From Bacteroides ndongoniae (GTDB taxonomy: Bacteria; Bacteroidota; Bacteroidia; Bacteroidales; Bacteroidaceae): 64,000 bases of DNA. How positions within the stretch are numbered: position 1 is the first letter of the stretch; each line of letters opens with the position of its first letter. Under the pieces are notes generated by a model, which saw only the letters and a program-made list of their open reading frames with translations, was not told the DNA's origin and made no database searches. This document shows, piece after piece, positions 53,604 through 61,777 of the stretch. The position numbers and the translations under genes were made by a program. The stretch spans positions 1,338,944 to 1,402,943 of the forward strand of contig NZ_FNVV01000013.1 in assembly GCF_900108345.1 (NCBI RefSeq). The letters run 5' to 3'.

Positions 53604-53909
53604 ATGAAATCAAAGGAACAGATTAAAATCCCTGACCATACAGGGAAAAGAGAAACACGATTACTCGCTTTTGTATGGAACTGCGGTTTTTTCAGCAGAG
53701 ACGTTTCTGATGAGAAAATCATTGAGATGTGGAGGAAATCCCCCGCCAGAAGTCTGGATGATCCTGAAGACGAGACATTCTACGATGTGGAATGTCTGAC
53801 ACCCGATGAACTGGCTGGACGAATCAATGACGAGTCTTTCGCGCATACGGAGGATTACGTACGTTTCATCAATGTCAGTCCCGACCTTTTGTACCCGGAT
53901 AGGAAATAG
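53604..53909 (+). CDS. Small ICE protein downstream of the IS element
   Basis: A 101-residue soluble protein (MKSKEQIKIPDHTGKRETRL) with an acidic centre (SLDDPEDETFYDVE). Its start codon overlaps the IS target duplication, so the reading frame is intact but its link to leader copy 4 is broken. Expression now would depend on read-through of the IS or on an outward promoter. There is no known family. Confidence 0.6.
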   Translation: MKSKEQIKIPDHTGKRETRLLAFVWNCGFFSRDVSDEKIIEMWRKSPARSLDDPEDETFYDVECLTPDELAGRINDESFAHTEDYVRFINVSPDLLYPDRK

Positions 53910-53930
53910 GATATCCACCGTCTCATATCG

Positions 53931-53977
53931 CATACCCCCACTTCCCCCTAAATATTAAAAAGGGAAAGCAGGGGTAT
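53931..53977. terminator. Hairpin between convergent genes at 53909 and 54073
   Basis: CATACCCC and CTTCCC on the left pair with GGGAAAG and GGGGTATG on the right, around an AT-rich loop. The position suits a bidirectional terminator. Confidence 0.55.
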
Positions 53978-54072
53978 GAAACTAAAGTTATCCTGTATGT
54001 ATCACTCTTTCAGATTCAACCAGAATCTCCTTCATCTGACCGTTTCAGGATGGCCACGTTTGAACTTCCTGA

Positions 54073-54828
54073 TCACGCATACTTGTCTATATCGAAAGGC
54101 TCATCTTCCTTACTGCCTTTTCTTCCTGATACACCCCTCCGGTTTCCCAGATACTTGTCAAGCAAACCGTTCACCTTCTCCAGATTGCTCAGCTTGTCGG
54201 TCAGGAAAGCCAGTATCTCCGTTTCACTCAGTTTGTAATGGATGGTTCTTGCGGCACGCAGGGCTTTCTGTTCGTCAACAATCCCGGAAGTAAGTACTTC
54301 CGCTACGTTGTTTATTTCCTCGATTGTCAATGCCGTGTTGAAATCCGGGTCGGGTTCGGCATCTACGGGAGCCATCAGTTCCTCACGCTCTTCTTCTGTC
54401 AGTCCTTTGTTTTCCTGCTCCACATCATCAGAACCGATATCCTCGTCTTCCTCCAATGGAATTTTCTCCATCGGCTCGGAACGGGTTGGAGTCATCCTTG
54501 CAACTTTCGGGTCTTCCAGATAGATGACCTTTGTCTTGCCTATCACATCATCGTCATCCGAAGAAGAGGACGGAACAGCCGTTTCGGTTTTTCCTTTGGA
54601 CTTATCCGTTTCCGGCTTTCTGCGCCTTGCCTTTCTGCGGGCACGACGTTCCGCCTCTTCCTTGCGTTGTCTGCGGTATCTCCACACTCTGACACGGGCA
54701 ATCCGCATCAGCCTTAAAATGAGGTCCCATATTCCGTACATATGTCTGTGGAAAATAAATGTCCACAAATGGCACAATATATAGACAGCACATACTGCCT
54801 TTACGGTAAAATAAACTATCGCAGTCAT
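54073..54828 (-). CDS. traD: Conjugative transfer protein TraD (DUF4122-type)
   Basis: A 251-residue protein starting at 54828. One N-terminal helix is followed by a very basic segment (RRQRKEEAERRARRKARRRK), an acidic region (SSSSDDDDVIGK; LEEDEDIGSDDVEQENKGL), and a C-terminal helical part. It matches the TraD of Bacteroidales elements in layout and in place at the end of the traA-traB-traC-traD operon. Confidence 0.78.
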   Translation of the reverse strand: MTAIVYFTVKAVCAVYILCHLWTFIFHRHMYGIWDLILRLMRIARVRVWRYRRQRKEEAERRARRKARRRKPETDKSKGKTETAVPSSSSDDDDVIGKTKVIYLEDPKVARMTPTRSEPMEKIPLEEDEDIGSDDVEQENKGLTEEEREELMAPVDAEPDPDFNTALTIEEINNVAEVLTSGIVDEQKALRAARTIHYKLSETEILAFLTDKLSNLEKVNGLLDKYLGNRRGVSGRKGSKEDEPFDIDKYA

Positions 54829-54830
54829 AA

Positions 54831-55292
54831 TTATAAAGGTTTGGTGATACATTCCGTGTACAGCTTTGACATCTCATGCTCGTACTTCTTCAAATGTTCA
54901 TCTATAATCCTGTTTACAAAACCGGAAATGGGCACCTCAGGAGCGGTAACTGCCAGAAAACGCTTGATATGGGAGTGATTTTCCTTGTTGATATAGACTT
55001 GTATCCGATTTCCAACAGGATAGTTTACCAGATAGATGGATTTATAGAAACCGCTTTCCGGAGACCTGGAAGCAGATATGTCTTTCAGTATCTCAAACGT
55101 AATCTCGGATGTATCGTCATCCCTGTTGTCAGTTTTTGTCATGTCTGCCGTTTCACCAGAAACGTCGCGGACATCCTTTCCTCTTTTCCTGCCCTTGAAC
55201 AGCCTACGGAAAATAAACAATGACAATCTGTAAGCAGTGTAAATGCAGCAACAGGCAACGATGGCCTGAAAAATAATCTGTGTCATAATCAA
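54831..55292 (-). CDS. traC: DUF3408 protein, TraC position
   Basis: A 153-residue protein with an N-terminal helix (QIIFQAIVACCCIYTAYRLS) and a C-terminal DUF3408-type ribbon-helix-helix-like region (NRIQVYINKENHSHIKRFL and ISGFVNRIIDEHLKKY). The C-terminal domain is clearly related to that of the next gene. It probably tethers a DNA- or TraA-binding domain to the membrane. Confidence 0.75.
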   Translation of the reverse strand: MIMTQIIFQAIVACCCIYTAYRLSLFIFRRLFKGRKRGKDVRDVSGETADMTKTDNRDDDTSEITFEILKDISASRSPESGFYKSIYLVNYPVGNRIQVYINKENHSHIKRFLAVTAPEVPISGFVNRIIDEHLKKYEHEMSKLYTECITKPL

Positions 55293-55726
55293 AATGGTTT
55301 TAATGGTTTATAATACTCTTTGTTATACAATTCGTTGATTTCGTCCCAGTGTTTCTGCAGATGGTCCACAAGGATATTGCTGATAAAGCCGGATATGCTC
55401 ATCTCCGGAGCGATGACAGGCAGTACCCGTTTGATGCACTCGGCCACTTCACGGTTGATATACACATGGGAACGGTTTGACGCGGGTATATTGACCAGAA
55501 ACCTTTCCCGGTATCCGCAGGATTCATCCTTTTTCCTTTTGGGCTTCTCCACGGAGGGCTTTTCCGCTGGAGTATCTGCCGGTACGGTTGAGGCGGGGCT
55601 TTTCGCTTCCTGATGTTCCACGGGCTTTTCTTTCGGGGCGAGGCTGTCCTTGCCGAAAACAGGTATGTCGCCGACAATGATTTCCTTCAGTACATCTTCG
55701 TCCACCTCTACGATTTTCTTTTTCAT
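55289..55726 (-). CDS. traB: DUF3408 protein, TraB position
   Basis: A 145-residue soluble protein. A proline- and lysine-rich linker (about 30-68) is followed by a DUF3408 domain (VYINREVAECIKRVLPVIAP, then SISGFISNILVDHLQ). It overlaps traA and traC by 4 bases each. With a ParA-type partner, it resembles a small ParB/RHH-type partner, though this role is inferred. Confidence 0.78.
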   Translation of the reverse strand: MKKKIVEVDEDVLKEIIVGDIPVFGKDSLAPKEKPVEHQEAKSPASTVPADTPAEKPSVEKPKRKKDESCGYRERFLVNIPASNRSHVYINREVAECIKRVLPVIAPEMSISGFISNILVDHLQKHWDEINELYNKEYYKPLKPF

Positions 55727-56490
55727 GACTGTCCGAGTTTAAGTTTGACCATAAGCTCTTCCGCAAGTTCCACCAGCCCGCTGCCTTCCAGTTGTCTGGC
55801 CGGAGGCGGCAGCAGCGTGCAACGGAAAAAGGCACGCTTGGCATGGGTAATCTCCTTTTCATAACGGCACAGGTCAGGAAGCGTGCTGTCGAGGACTGTC
55901 AGATGCAGCTCCCTCATGACTTCCGAATATGACTTGAGAATCTCCACATTGGTACGTTTTTTCAACTTGTTCCAGAAAAAGAAGATGTCCTTGAGCAACG
56001 GGGTATTTTCCATCTTCTTGATATGGTCAAGCACGGTCGTGGCAAAGGACAGTGTACTCTGCATCACAATCAGGTCCGGAACGGTGGGAGTAAGCACGTA
56101 GTCCATATTGACAATCGTTCGGAATACCCCGGTGGATTCTACCGTTCCGGGAAGATCCACGAAAATAAGGTCATAATCCCCGCTTGCCGCAATCGCATCA
56201 GCCGCTTCCCTTGCCTTTTCAGCGGTGGAGCCTACAATGGGATAAGCCTTTTTCTGCACTTGGTTCCACTGCTGTTTGATCAGTTGCCGGTAATAGGCGC
56301 TGTTGGAAACAGCCTTTTTGTCACGCTCCCTCATACGTACGAGACTGTGTTGGGGAGAGTCACAGTCAACGATAGCCACGTTCAGTCCCTTCTCGAAATG
56401 GAAGTAACTGGCAAGCACTACGGACAGGGCCGATTTCCCGACCCCTCCTTTCTGGTTGCTAATCGCAACGAACAAAGTTTCTTTACTCAT
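55723..56490 (-). CDS. traA: ParA-family ATPase TraA
   Basis: A 255-residue ParA/MinD-type ATPase: deviant Walker A KGGVGKSALSVVLA (about 14-27), VDCDSPQHSL (Walker A') and LIFVDLPGTVEST (Walker B). It probably positions the element or its relaxosome. It is the first gene of the traA-traD operon and lies next to a repeat-rich non-coding region. Confidence 0.9.
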   Translation of the reverse strand: MSKETLFVAISNQKGGVGKSALSVVLASYFHFEKGLNVAIVDCDSPQHSLVRMRERDKKAVSNSAYYRQLIKQQWNQVQKKAYPIVGSTAEKAREAADAIAASGDYDLIFVDLPGTVESTGVFRTIVNMDYVLTPTVPDLIVMQSTLSFATTVLDHIKKMENTPLLKDIFFFWNKLKKRTNVEILKSYSEVMRELHLTVLDSTLPDLCRYEKEITHAKRAFFRCTLLPPPARQLEGSGLVELAEELMVKLKLGQS

Positions 56491-56587
56491 AAGTCTTTCT
56501 TTTTAATTGTTATTGAATAAATACCGGTGTCATCCACTAATCCGTGAATCCGCAGACGTTTCTTTCCAACCATCCGAATCCGCATCC

Positions 56588-56734
56588 ATTAACGGTATCA
56601 TCCAGTGTCATAACCTTTGATGCTACTGTTACCGCATCTTTCCGACATCGCTTCCATCCGCGGTCTGTCTGTTGGTCATGACAATCCGTCAACGGTCCCG
56701 TCCGATATTGCTTCCATCATCCCAACCGTTACCG
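56588..56734. repeat. Imperfect repeat region between traA and the mob operon
   Basis: Within the 643-base gap, AACGGT recurs at 56591 and 56691, GTTACCG at 56628 and 56728 (both exactly 100 bp apart), and an 18-base segment ending GCTTCCATC recurs at 56641 and 56701 with two changes. ATCCG is also frequent from 56530 on. This suggests a decayed duplication or a cluster of protein-binding sites, for example a partition site for TraA. Confidence 0.45.
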
Positions 56735-56891
56735 GAATCATCGGATAACATGACCATTATTCCGCTATCAGAAGGCCGGTTGCAACCGTCCGCACTGCAA
56801 ATAAAAGGGGATTTTCCCGAATGATCACCATCATCCGGAGACGGTGACGACCCTTGTCACCGTATGACATCTTATTACATATAATCCACTG

Positions 56892-56922
56892 TTTTACAGA
56901 TAAATATACCGCTGTAACTTTG
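56892..56922 (+). promoter_or_regulatory. Promoter of the mob operon
   Basis: TTTT at 56892-56895, 19 bases, then TAACTTTG at 56915-56922. This is a good Bacteroidota promoter. The transcript would include the inverted repeats of the candidate transfer origin before mobA at 57134. Confidence 0.6.
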
Positions 56923-57000
56923 CCACCAACAACGGAATGGATACCGGATGGAGCTATCCCGAAGCCGAAGAATGAGGCTGAAGGTCAAAACTCAATTTGA

Positions 57001-57099
57001 CTTCAGGCAAATTCATGTTCAAGCGAACATAGCAAGTTGTGTTTTGGGCAGCCCGAAATGATTCGGGCATCCCAAAACAAACTTGCCGCTCGCCTGAAG
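57001..57099 (+). other. Candidate origin of transfer (oriT)
   Basis: Nested inverted repeats: CTTCAGGC (57001)/GCCTGAAG (57092), the small palindrome ATGTTC-AAGC-GAACAT (57015-57030), GCAAGTT/AACTTGC, GTTTTGGG (57041)/CCCAAAAC (57071), and GCCCGAA/TTCGGGC with an ATGA loop. It lies directly before the relaxosome and relaxase genes, the common place for oriT. Another inverted repeat, GGATTTCC (57109)/GGAAATCC (57126), ends at the mobA start codon. The nick site cannot be read from sequence alone. Confidence 0.55.
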
Positions 57100-57133
57100 G
57101 CTCGGGAGGGATTTCCTCCAAAGTCGGAAATCC

Positions 57134-57634
57134 ATGACGGAAAATCAAAAACAGAAAAACTCAATGCGCATGGAAGAAAACAGTAAAAGAAGAACAAGAA
57201 GAAGCACGGGCAGAAAACCGAAGACTGACCCGGCAGTATTCCGCTACGGCATCAAGCTGACCTCGGAAGAGAACGGAAAATTCGAGCTGCTGTTTGAAAA
57301 ATCCGGGATGAAACAACGGGCAAGATTCATCAAGGCGATGATTTTCGGACGCGAAATGAAGGTCGTCAGAATCGACAAGGCTGCGACGGACTACTACATC
57401 CGCCTGACAAATTTCTACCACCAGTTCCAGGCCATCGGCAACAACTACAACCAGACGGTGAAGGCCGTCAAGTCCAACTTCGGGGAGAAACGGGCGTTCG
57501 CCCTGCTGCGCAACCTGGAGAAGGCCACCATCGACCTGGTGGTGCTGGGCAAGCGGATCATCATGCTGACCCGGGAGTTCGAGGAGGAGTACCTTATAAA
57601 AAGGAAGAAGGAGGAACAGCGGAATGGTGGCTAA
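57134..57634 (+). CDS. mobA: Mobilisation protein MobA (relaxosome accessory)
   Basis: A 166-residue basic protein, with a strongly basic N-terminus (KRRTRRSTGRKPKTD) and a MobC/RHH-like body (KLTSEENGKFELLFEKSGMK, then FYHQFQAIGNNYNQTVKAVK). It probably binds oriT and helps the relaxase. It overlaps mobB by 11 bases. The sequence calls it clearly as the accessory gene before the relaxase. Confidence 0.87.
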   Translation: MTENQKQKNSMRMEENSKRRTRRSTGRKPKTDPAVFRYGIKLTSEENGKFELLFEKSGMKQRARFIKAMIFGREMKVVRIDKAATDYYIRLTNFYHQFQAIGNNYNQTVKAVKSNFGEKRAFALLRNLEKATIDLVVLGKRIIMLTREFEEEYLIKRKKEEQRNGG

Positions 57635-58877
57635 GATCAACAGGGGCGCATCGCTCTACGGGGCGGTCGCCTACAACCAGCAGAAAGTGGATGAATCCAC
57701 AGCCCGCATCATCGCGGGCAACCGCATGATGACCGACCTCACCGGAAATCCCCACAATGTCATGCAGCAGACGCTGTGGGCGTTCGAGAGCTACCTCGCC
57801 GCAAACAGGAACACGGAGAAGCCGGTGCTGCACATCTCCCTGAACCCCTCGGTGGACGACCGCCTCACGGACGGGCAGTTCGCGGAACTGGCCCGTGAAT
57901 ACATGCGGAAGATGGGCTACGGCGACCAGCCCTATATCGTGTATCTGCACGAGGACATCGGCCGCAGGCACGTCCATATCGTCTCCACCTGCGTGAAGGA
58001 GAACGGGGAGAAAATCAGCGACGCCTACGAATGGAACCGCTCGATGAAAGCCTGCCGGGAACTGGAGAGCAGGTTCGGGCTCAAGCCGGTGGCGGACAAG
58101 CGGAACGAACTGCTGGAGCCGTATCTTAAAAAGGCGGACTACAGGGACGGGGACGTGAAACGTCAGGCCGGCAATATCCTCAAGAGCGTGTTCACCGCCT
58201 ACCGCTTCCAGACATTCGGGGAGTACAGCGCCCTGCTTTCCTGCTTCAACATCGAGGCGAAACAGGTCAGGGGTGATTTTGAGGGCACGCCTTATAACGG
58301 CATAGTCTATACCCTGACCGACGACAGCGGCAGGCCGGTATGCACGCCCATAAAGTCGTCCCTCATCGGCAAGCGCTTCGGCTACGAAGGCATAGAGAAA
58401 CGGATTGCCGCCAATGTCCGTGACTTCAGGAACCGGAAATGGCAGCCGAAGATACGGGATGATGTGGCGCTTGCCGTGCACGGATGCCGGGGAAACCGGG
58501 AGGACTTCGTCCGGCTGCTCGGGGAAAAGGGCATTGACGTGGTGTTCCGGGAAAATGAGGAAGGGCGTATCTACGGCGTGACCTTCATCGATCACAGGAA
58601 CCGGGAGGTGTATAACGGTTCCCGTCTGGGCAAGGAGTTCTCCGCCAATGCCTTCGAGCAGCTCTTCAACAGGCCGCAGGAGTTCCCCGAACCGGAATTC
58701 CCCGGACAATATGCTGGCGAACGGGAGAACCTTTCCGACAGCATGGAGAGCGCCATCGAGCAGGCTTTCGGGATATTCAGTCCCGACATCAACGGTCCCG
58801 ACCCGCAGGAGGAGGCGCTTGCCCGCAGGCTGCAACGCAAAAAGAAAAAGAAACGCCGTTCACGCGGCATATCCTGA
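57624..58877 (+). CDS. mobB: Relaxase MobB (MOBP-type)
   Basis: A 417-residue relaxase/mobilisation nuclease. The N-terminal SLYGAVAYNQQKVDES holds the likely nucleophile tyrosine region. Motif III YLHEDIGRRHVHIVST (about 108-122) carries the metal-binding histidines. It nicks oriT and pilots the strand into the recipient. The C-terminal 40 residues are lysine/arginine-rich. It is much more GC-rich than its neighbours. Confidence 0.93.
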   Translation: MVAKINRGASLYGAVAYNQQKVDESTARIIAGNRMMTDLTGNPHNVMQQTLWAFESYLAANRNTEKPVLHISLNPSVDDRLTDGQFAELAREYMRKMGYGDQPYIVYLHEDIGRRHVHIVSTCVKENGEKISDAYEWNRSMKACRELESRFGLKPVADKRNELLEPYLKKADYRDGDVKRQAGNILKSVFTAYRFQTFGEYSALLSCFNIEAKQVRGDFEGTPYNGIVYTLTDDSGRPVCTPIKSSLIGKRFGYEGIEKRIAANVRDFRNRKWQPKIRDDVALAVHGCRGNREDFVRLLGEKGIDVVFRENEEGRIYGVTFIDHRNREVYNGSRLGKEFSANAFEQLFNRPQEFPEPEFPGQYAGERENLSDSMESAIEQAFGIFSPDINGPDPQEEALARRLQRKKKKKRRSRGIS

Positions 58878-58910
58878 TTGTCAATTACCAACCATCAAAA
58901 TTTTTAATTT

Positions 58911-60932
58911 ATGCAACAAGAAGATGATTTAAGGGGATTGGCCAAGGTCATGGAATTCATGCGGGCCATTTCCATCGTGTTCATTATCGTCCATGTCTAT
59001 TGGTTCTGTTACCGTTCATTCGTGGATATGGGTATAGACATAGGTGTATTGGATAAGATACTCCTTAATTTCCAGCGGACGGCGGGGCTGTTCAGCAACC
59101 TGCTGGTGACGAAAGTGTTCGCCTTCATATTCCTGGGACTGTCATGCCTCGGCACAAAGGGCGTGAAGAACCAGAAAATGACCTGGCGGAAGATATACGC
59201 CGCCTTCCTTTCGGGGCTGGTGCTGTTCTTCATGAACTGGTGGATGCTTGACCTCCCGTTCAGCCCGACGGTGAACGCGGCCGCATATACGCTGACGCTC
59301 ACCGCAGGTTACATTCTCCTGCTCATGTCGGGAGTGTGGATCAGCCGTATGCTGAAACACAACCTCATGGAGGACGTGTTCAACACCGCCAACGAGAGTT
59401 TCATGCAGGAGACAAGGCTCATGGAGAACGAATATTCCGTCAACCTGCCCACGAAGTTTGTCTATCAGGGCAGGGAATGGGACGGCTGGATCAACATCGT
59501 CAATCCTTTCCGCGCCTCCATCGTGTTGGGAACGCCGGGATCGGGAAAGAGCTACGCCGTGGTGAACAACTACATCAAGCAGCAGATAGAGAAGTCATTT
59601 GCCATGTACATCTACGACTACAAGTTCCCGGACCTGTCGGAGATAGCCTACAACCACCTGCTCAAGCACAAGGCGCATTACAAGGTCAAGCCGGAATTCT
59701 ACGTCATCAATTTCGATGACCCGAGGCGCAGCCACCGCTGCAATCCCATCAACCCGAGATTCATGGCGGACATATCCGATGCCTATGAGTCGGCCTATAC
59801 GATAATGCTCAACCTGAACAAGACCTGGATACAGAAACAGGGTGACTTTTTCGTGGAATCACCGATTATCCTGCTTGCCGCAATCATCTGGTATTTGCGG
59901 ATTTACAAGAACGGGAAGTACTGTACGTTCCCTCATGCGATCGAATTCCTGAACAAGCCCTATGCGGATATTTTCACGATTTTGACCTCGTATCCGTCCC
60001 TTGAAAATTACCTTTCCCCCTTTATGGACGCATGGCAAGGCGGAGCTCAAGATCAGCTCCAGGGCCAGATAGCAAGCGCGAAAATTCCGCTTTCGCGAAT
60101 GATCTCGCCACAGCTTTACTGGGTGATGACGGGGGATGACTTCACCCTGGACCTGAACAATCCCGAACACCCCAAGATCCTCTGCGTAGGCAACAATCCG
60201 GACAGGCAGAATATCTATTCGGCCGCTCTCGGTCTGTATAATTCGCGCATTGTCAAGCTGGTGAACAAGAAAGGTCAGCTCAAGAGCTCCATCATCATCG
60301 ACGAGTTGCCCACCATCTACTTCCGTGGCATTGACAACCTGATCGCCACCGCCCGGAGCAACAAGGTGGCCGTCTGTCTCGGCTTCCAGGACTTCAGCCA
60401 GTTGGCGAGGGATTACGGGGACAAGGAGGCGAAGGTCATCCAGAACACGGTGGGCAACATCTTCAGCGGGCAGGTGGTCGGCGAGACGGCAAAGAGCCTG
60501 TCGGAGCGGTTCGGCAAGATACTCCAGCAGCGGCAGTCCCTCTCCATCAACCGGCAGGACACCTCCACATCCATCAACACGCAGATGGACTCCCTCATAC
60601 CCGCCTCCAAGATCGCCAACCTCTCGCAGGGTACTTTCGTGGGCAGCGTGGCCGACAACTTCGGGGAGGAGATAGAGCAGAAGATTTTCCATGCCCGCAT
60701 CATCGTGGACAGCGCGAAAGTGTCGGAGGAGATGAAAGCCTATAAGAAAATACCGGTCATCAACGAGTTCAGGGACGCGGACGGAAACGACATCATGCAG
60801 CAGCAGATAGACCGCAACTATTCGCAGATAAAGGCCGACGTGCTGCAAATAATCGAGGACGAGATGGAGCGCATAGCCAACGATCCGGACTTGAAGCACC
60901 TGATTCCAAAGGAAGAAGAGAATAAGGAATAA
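58911..60932 (+). CDS. mobC: Type IV coupling protein MobC (TraG/VirD4-like)
   Basis: A 673-residue coupling ATPase. There are about four transmembrane segments in the first 150 residues. Walker A LGTPGSGKSYAVVNNY lies at about 205-213 and Walker B IIIDELPTIYF at about 460. It links the relaxosome to the transfer channel at the inner membrane. It is the last gene of the mob operon and is followed directly by leader copy 5. Confidence 0.94.
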   Translation: MQQEDDLRGLAKVMEFMRAISIVFIIVHVYWFCYRSFVDMGIDIGVLDKILLNFQRTAGLFSNLLVTKVFAFIFLGLSCLGTKGVKNQKMTWRKIYAAFLSGLVLFFMNWWMLDLPFSPTVNAAAYTLTLTAGYILLLMSGVWISRMLKHNLMEDVFNTANESFMQETRLMENEYSVNLPTKFVYQGREWDGWINIVNPFRASIVLGTPGSGKSYAVVNNYIKQQIEKSFAMYIYDYKFPDLSEIAYNHLLKHKAHYKVKPEFYVINFDDPRRSHRCNPINPRFMADISDAYESAYTIMLNLNKTWIQKQGDFFVESPIILLAAIIWYLRIYKNGKYCTFPHAIEFLNKPYADIFTILTSYPSLENYLSPFMDAWQGGAQDQLQGQIASAKIPLSRMISPQLYWVMTGDDFTLDLNNPEHPKILCVGNNPDRQNIYSAALGLYNSRIVKLVNKKGQLKSSIIIDELPTIYFRGIDNLIATARSNKVAVCLGFQDFSQLARDYGDKEAKVIQNTVGNIFSGQVVGETAKSLSERFGKILQQRQSLSINRQDTSTSINTQMDSLIPASKIANLSQGTFVGSVADNFGEEIEQKIFHARIIVDSAKVSEEMKAYKKIPVINEFRDADGNDIMQQQIDRNYSQIKADVLQIIEDEMERIANDPDLKHLIPKEEENKE

Positions 60933-60948
60933 TATCCGACAGGCCGCT

Positions 60949-61127
60949 TTTTTATTTCCGCCTGCAAAGGTCTTCCCGTGCCTGTCAGGATTGAGCAAGG
61001 CCGGGCCCTCGCGGGTTTCCGCAAAAATCTTCCGCGCTCCGCTTGCGGTATTTTTCCGGAAAGCCTTGCACAATCCGGCACGGGACGGTATGGCAGGCAA
61101 GAAATAAAATATCGGCTCACGAGCCGG
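60949..61127 (+). promoter_or_regulatory. Structured leader, copy 5 of 5
   Basis: Base stem TTTTATTTC / GAAATAAAA, then GCCTGC/GCAGGC, TCCCGTGCC/GGCACGGGA, GGATTGAGCAAGGC/GCCTTGCACAATCC, and CCGCAAAAAT/ATTTTTCCGG. The apical core varies slightly: CTTCCGCGC...TTGCGGTA. The closing hairpin is CGGCTC-AC-GAGCCG at 61113-61126. The linker GTTTAACAGAATAAAAT that follows is shared with copy 3. Confidence 0.78.
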
Positions 61128-61158
61128 TAGATGTTTAACAGAATAAAATCAGAAAGTT

Positions 61159-61479
61159 ATGGACAAGACAAGAACGGCCGATATCCGCAAGGAAGCCTGT
61201 GGCGAGATGTGCAGGAAGGAACGCATGGCGGCTGAAAACGGGGACAGAACAGTCATTGGACAAATCCATTGGAAAGGACGCGCCTATCCCGTCAGGGAAA
61301 TTGATGTCGGCAGCAGCACGTTCAGGGTGTCGGTGGAAAGCCTGCGGGATGAACTGATAACCGATATGCGCAGCGGTATCTACGAGGCGATGGAGGTATG
61401 CGAGGAAATCGACGGTTTCTGTACCGGGGAGGAATTGCGCACACTGCCGGATGCCGAGTTGTATAGAATGTATTGTTGA
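61159..61479 (+). CDS. Small ICE protein of unknown function
   Basis: A 106-residue acidic protein (MDKTRTADIRKEACGEMCRK at the start), with a beta-rich middle (AYPVREIDVGSSTFRVSV) and a helical C-terminus. No signal peptide. It is the first gene after leader copy 5. Not recognised. Confidence 0.6.
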   Translation: MDKTRTADIRKEACGEMCRKERMAAENGDRTVIGQIHWKGRAYPVREIDVGSSTFRVSVESLRDELITDMRSGIYEAMEVCEEIDGFCTGEELRTLPDAELYRMYC

Positions 61480-61486
61480 ACGAGTT

Positions 61487-61765
61487 ATGGAAAGAAATAT
61501 GAAAAAGAGAAGCAACTTCACACCAATGGAAAGATTCCGGGAGATTCTTCACGGGAACGGATTACAGTCCATGAATGTAGGGACCAACCATATCCGCATA
61601 TTCAAGGACGGCAGGAAACTTTTTGACTATTATCCGCTGCGGATGAAACTTTTCGATTACCACGACTGGCACCAGCTGACTTATCCCTTTGCCGGGAACG
61701 GTGACAGGACATGGGAGACGGAACTTGGGAACATTATCCGGAAACTGACGGCATCACCGCAATAA
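61487..61765 (+). CDS. Small ICE protein of unknown function
   Basis: A 92-residue protein starting at the ATG at 61487 (MERNMKKRSNFTPMERFREI); an internal ATG at 61499 is also possible. Aromatic and histidine-rich in the middle (FDYYPLRMKLFDYHDWHQL). It follows the previous gene by 7 bases. Confidence 0.6.
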   Translation: MERNMKKRSNFTPMERFREILHGNGLQSMNVGTNHIRIFKDGRKLFDYYPLRMKLFDYHDWHQLTYPFAGNGDRTWETELGNIIRKLTASPQ

Positions 61766-61777
61766 GCATCCCGATGT

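Noticed and set aside
57594..58835. Long minus-strand reading frame over mobB
   Set aside because: It arises from GC-rich codon use of the relaxase gene; no motif and no promoter support it.
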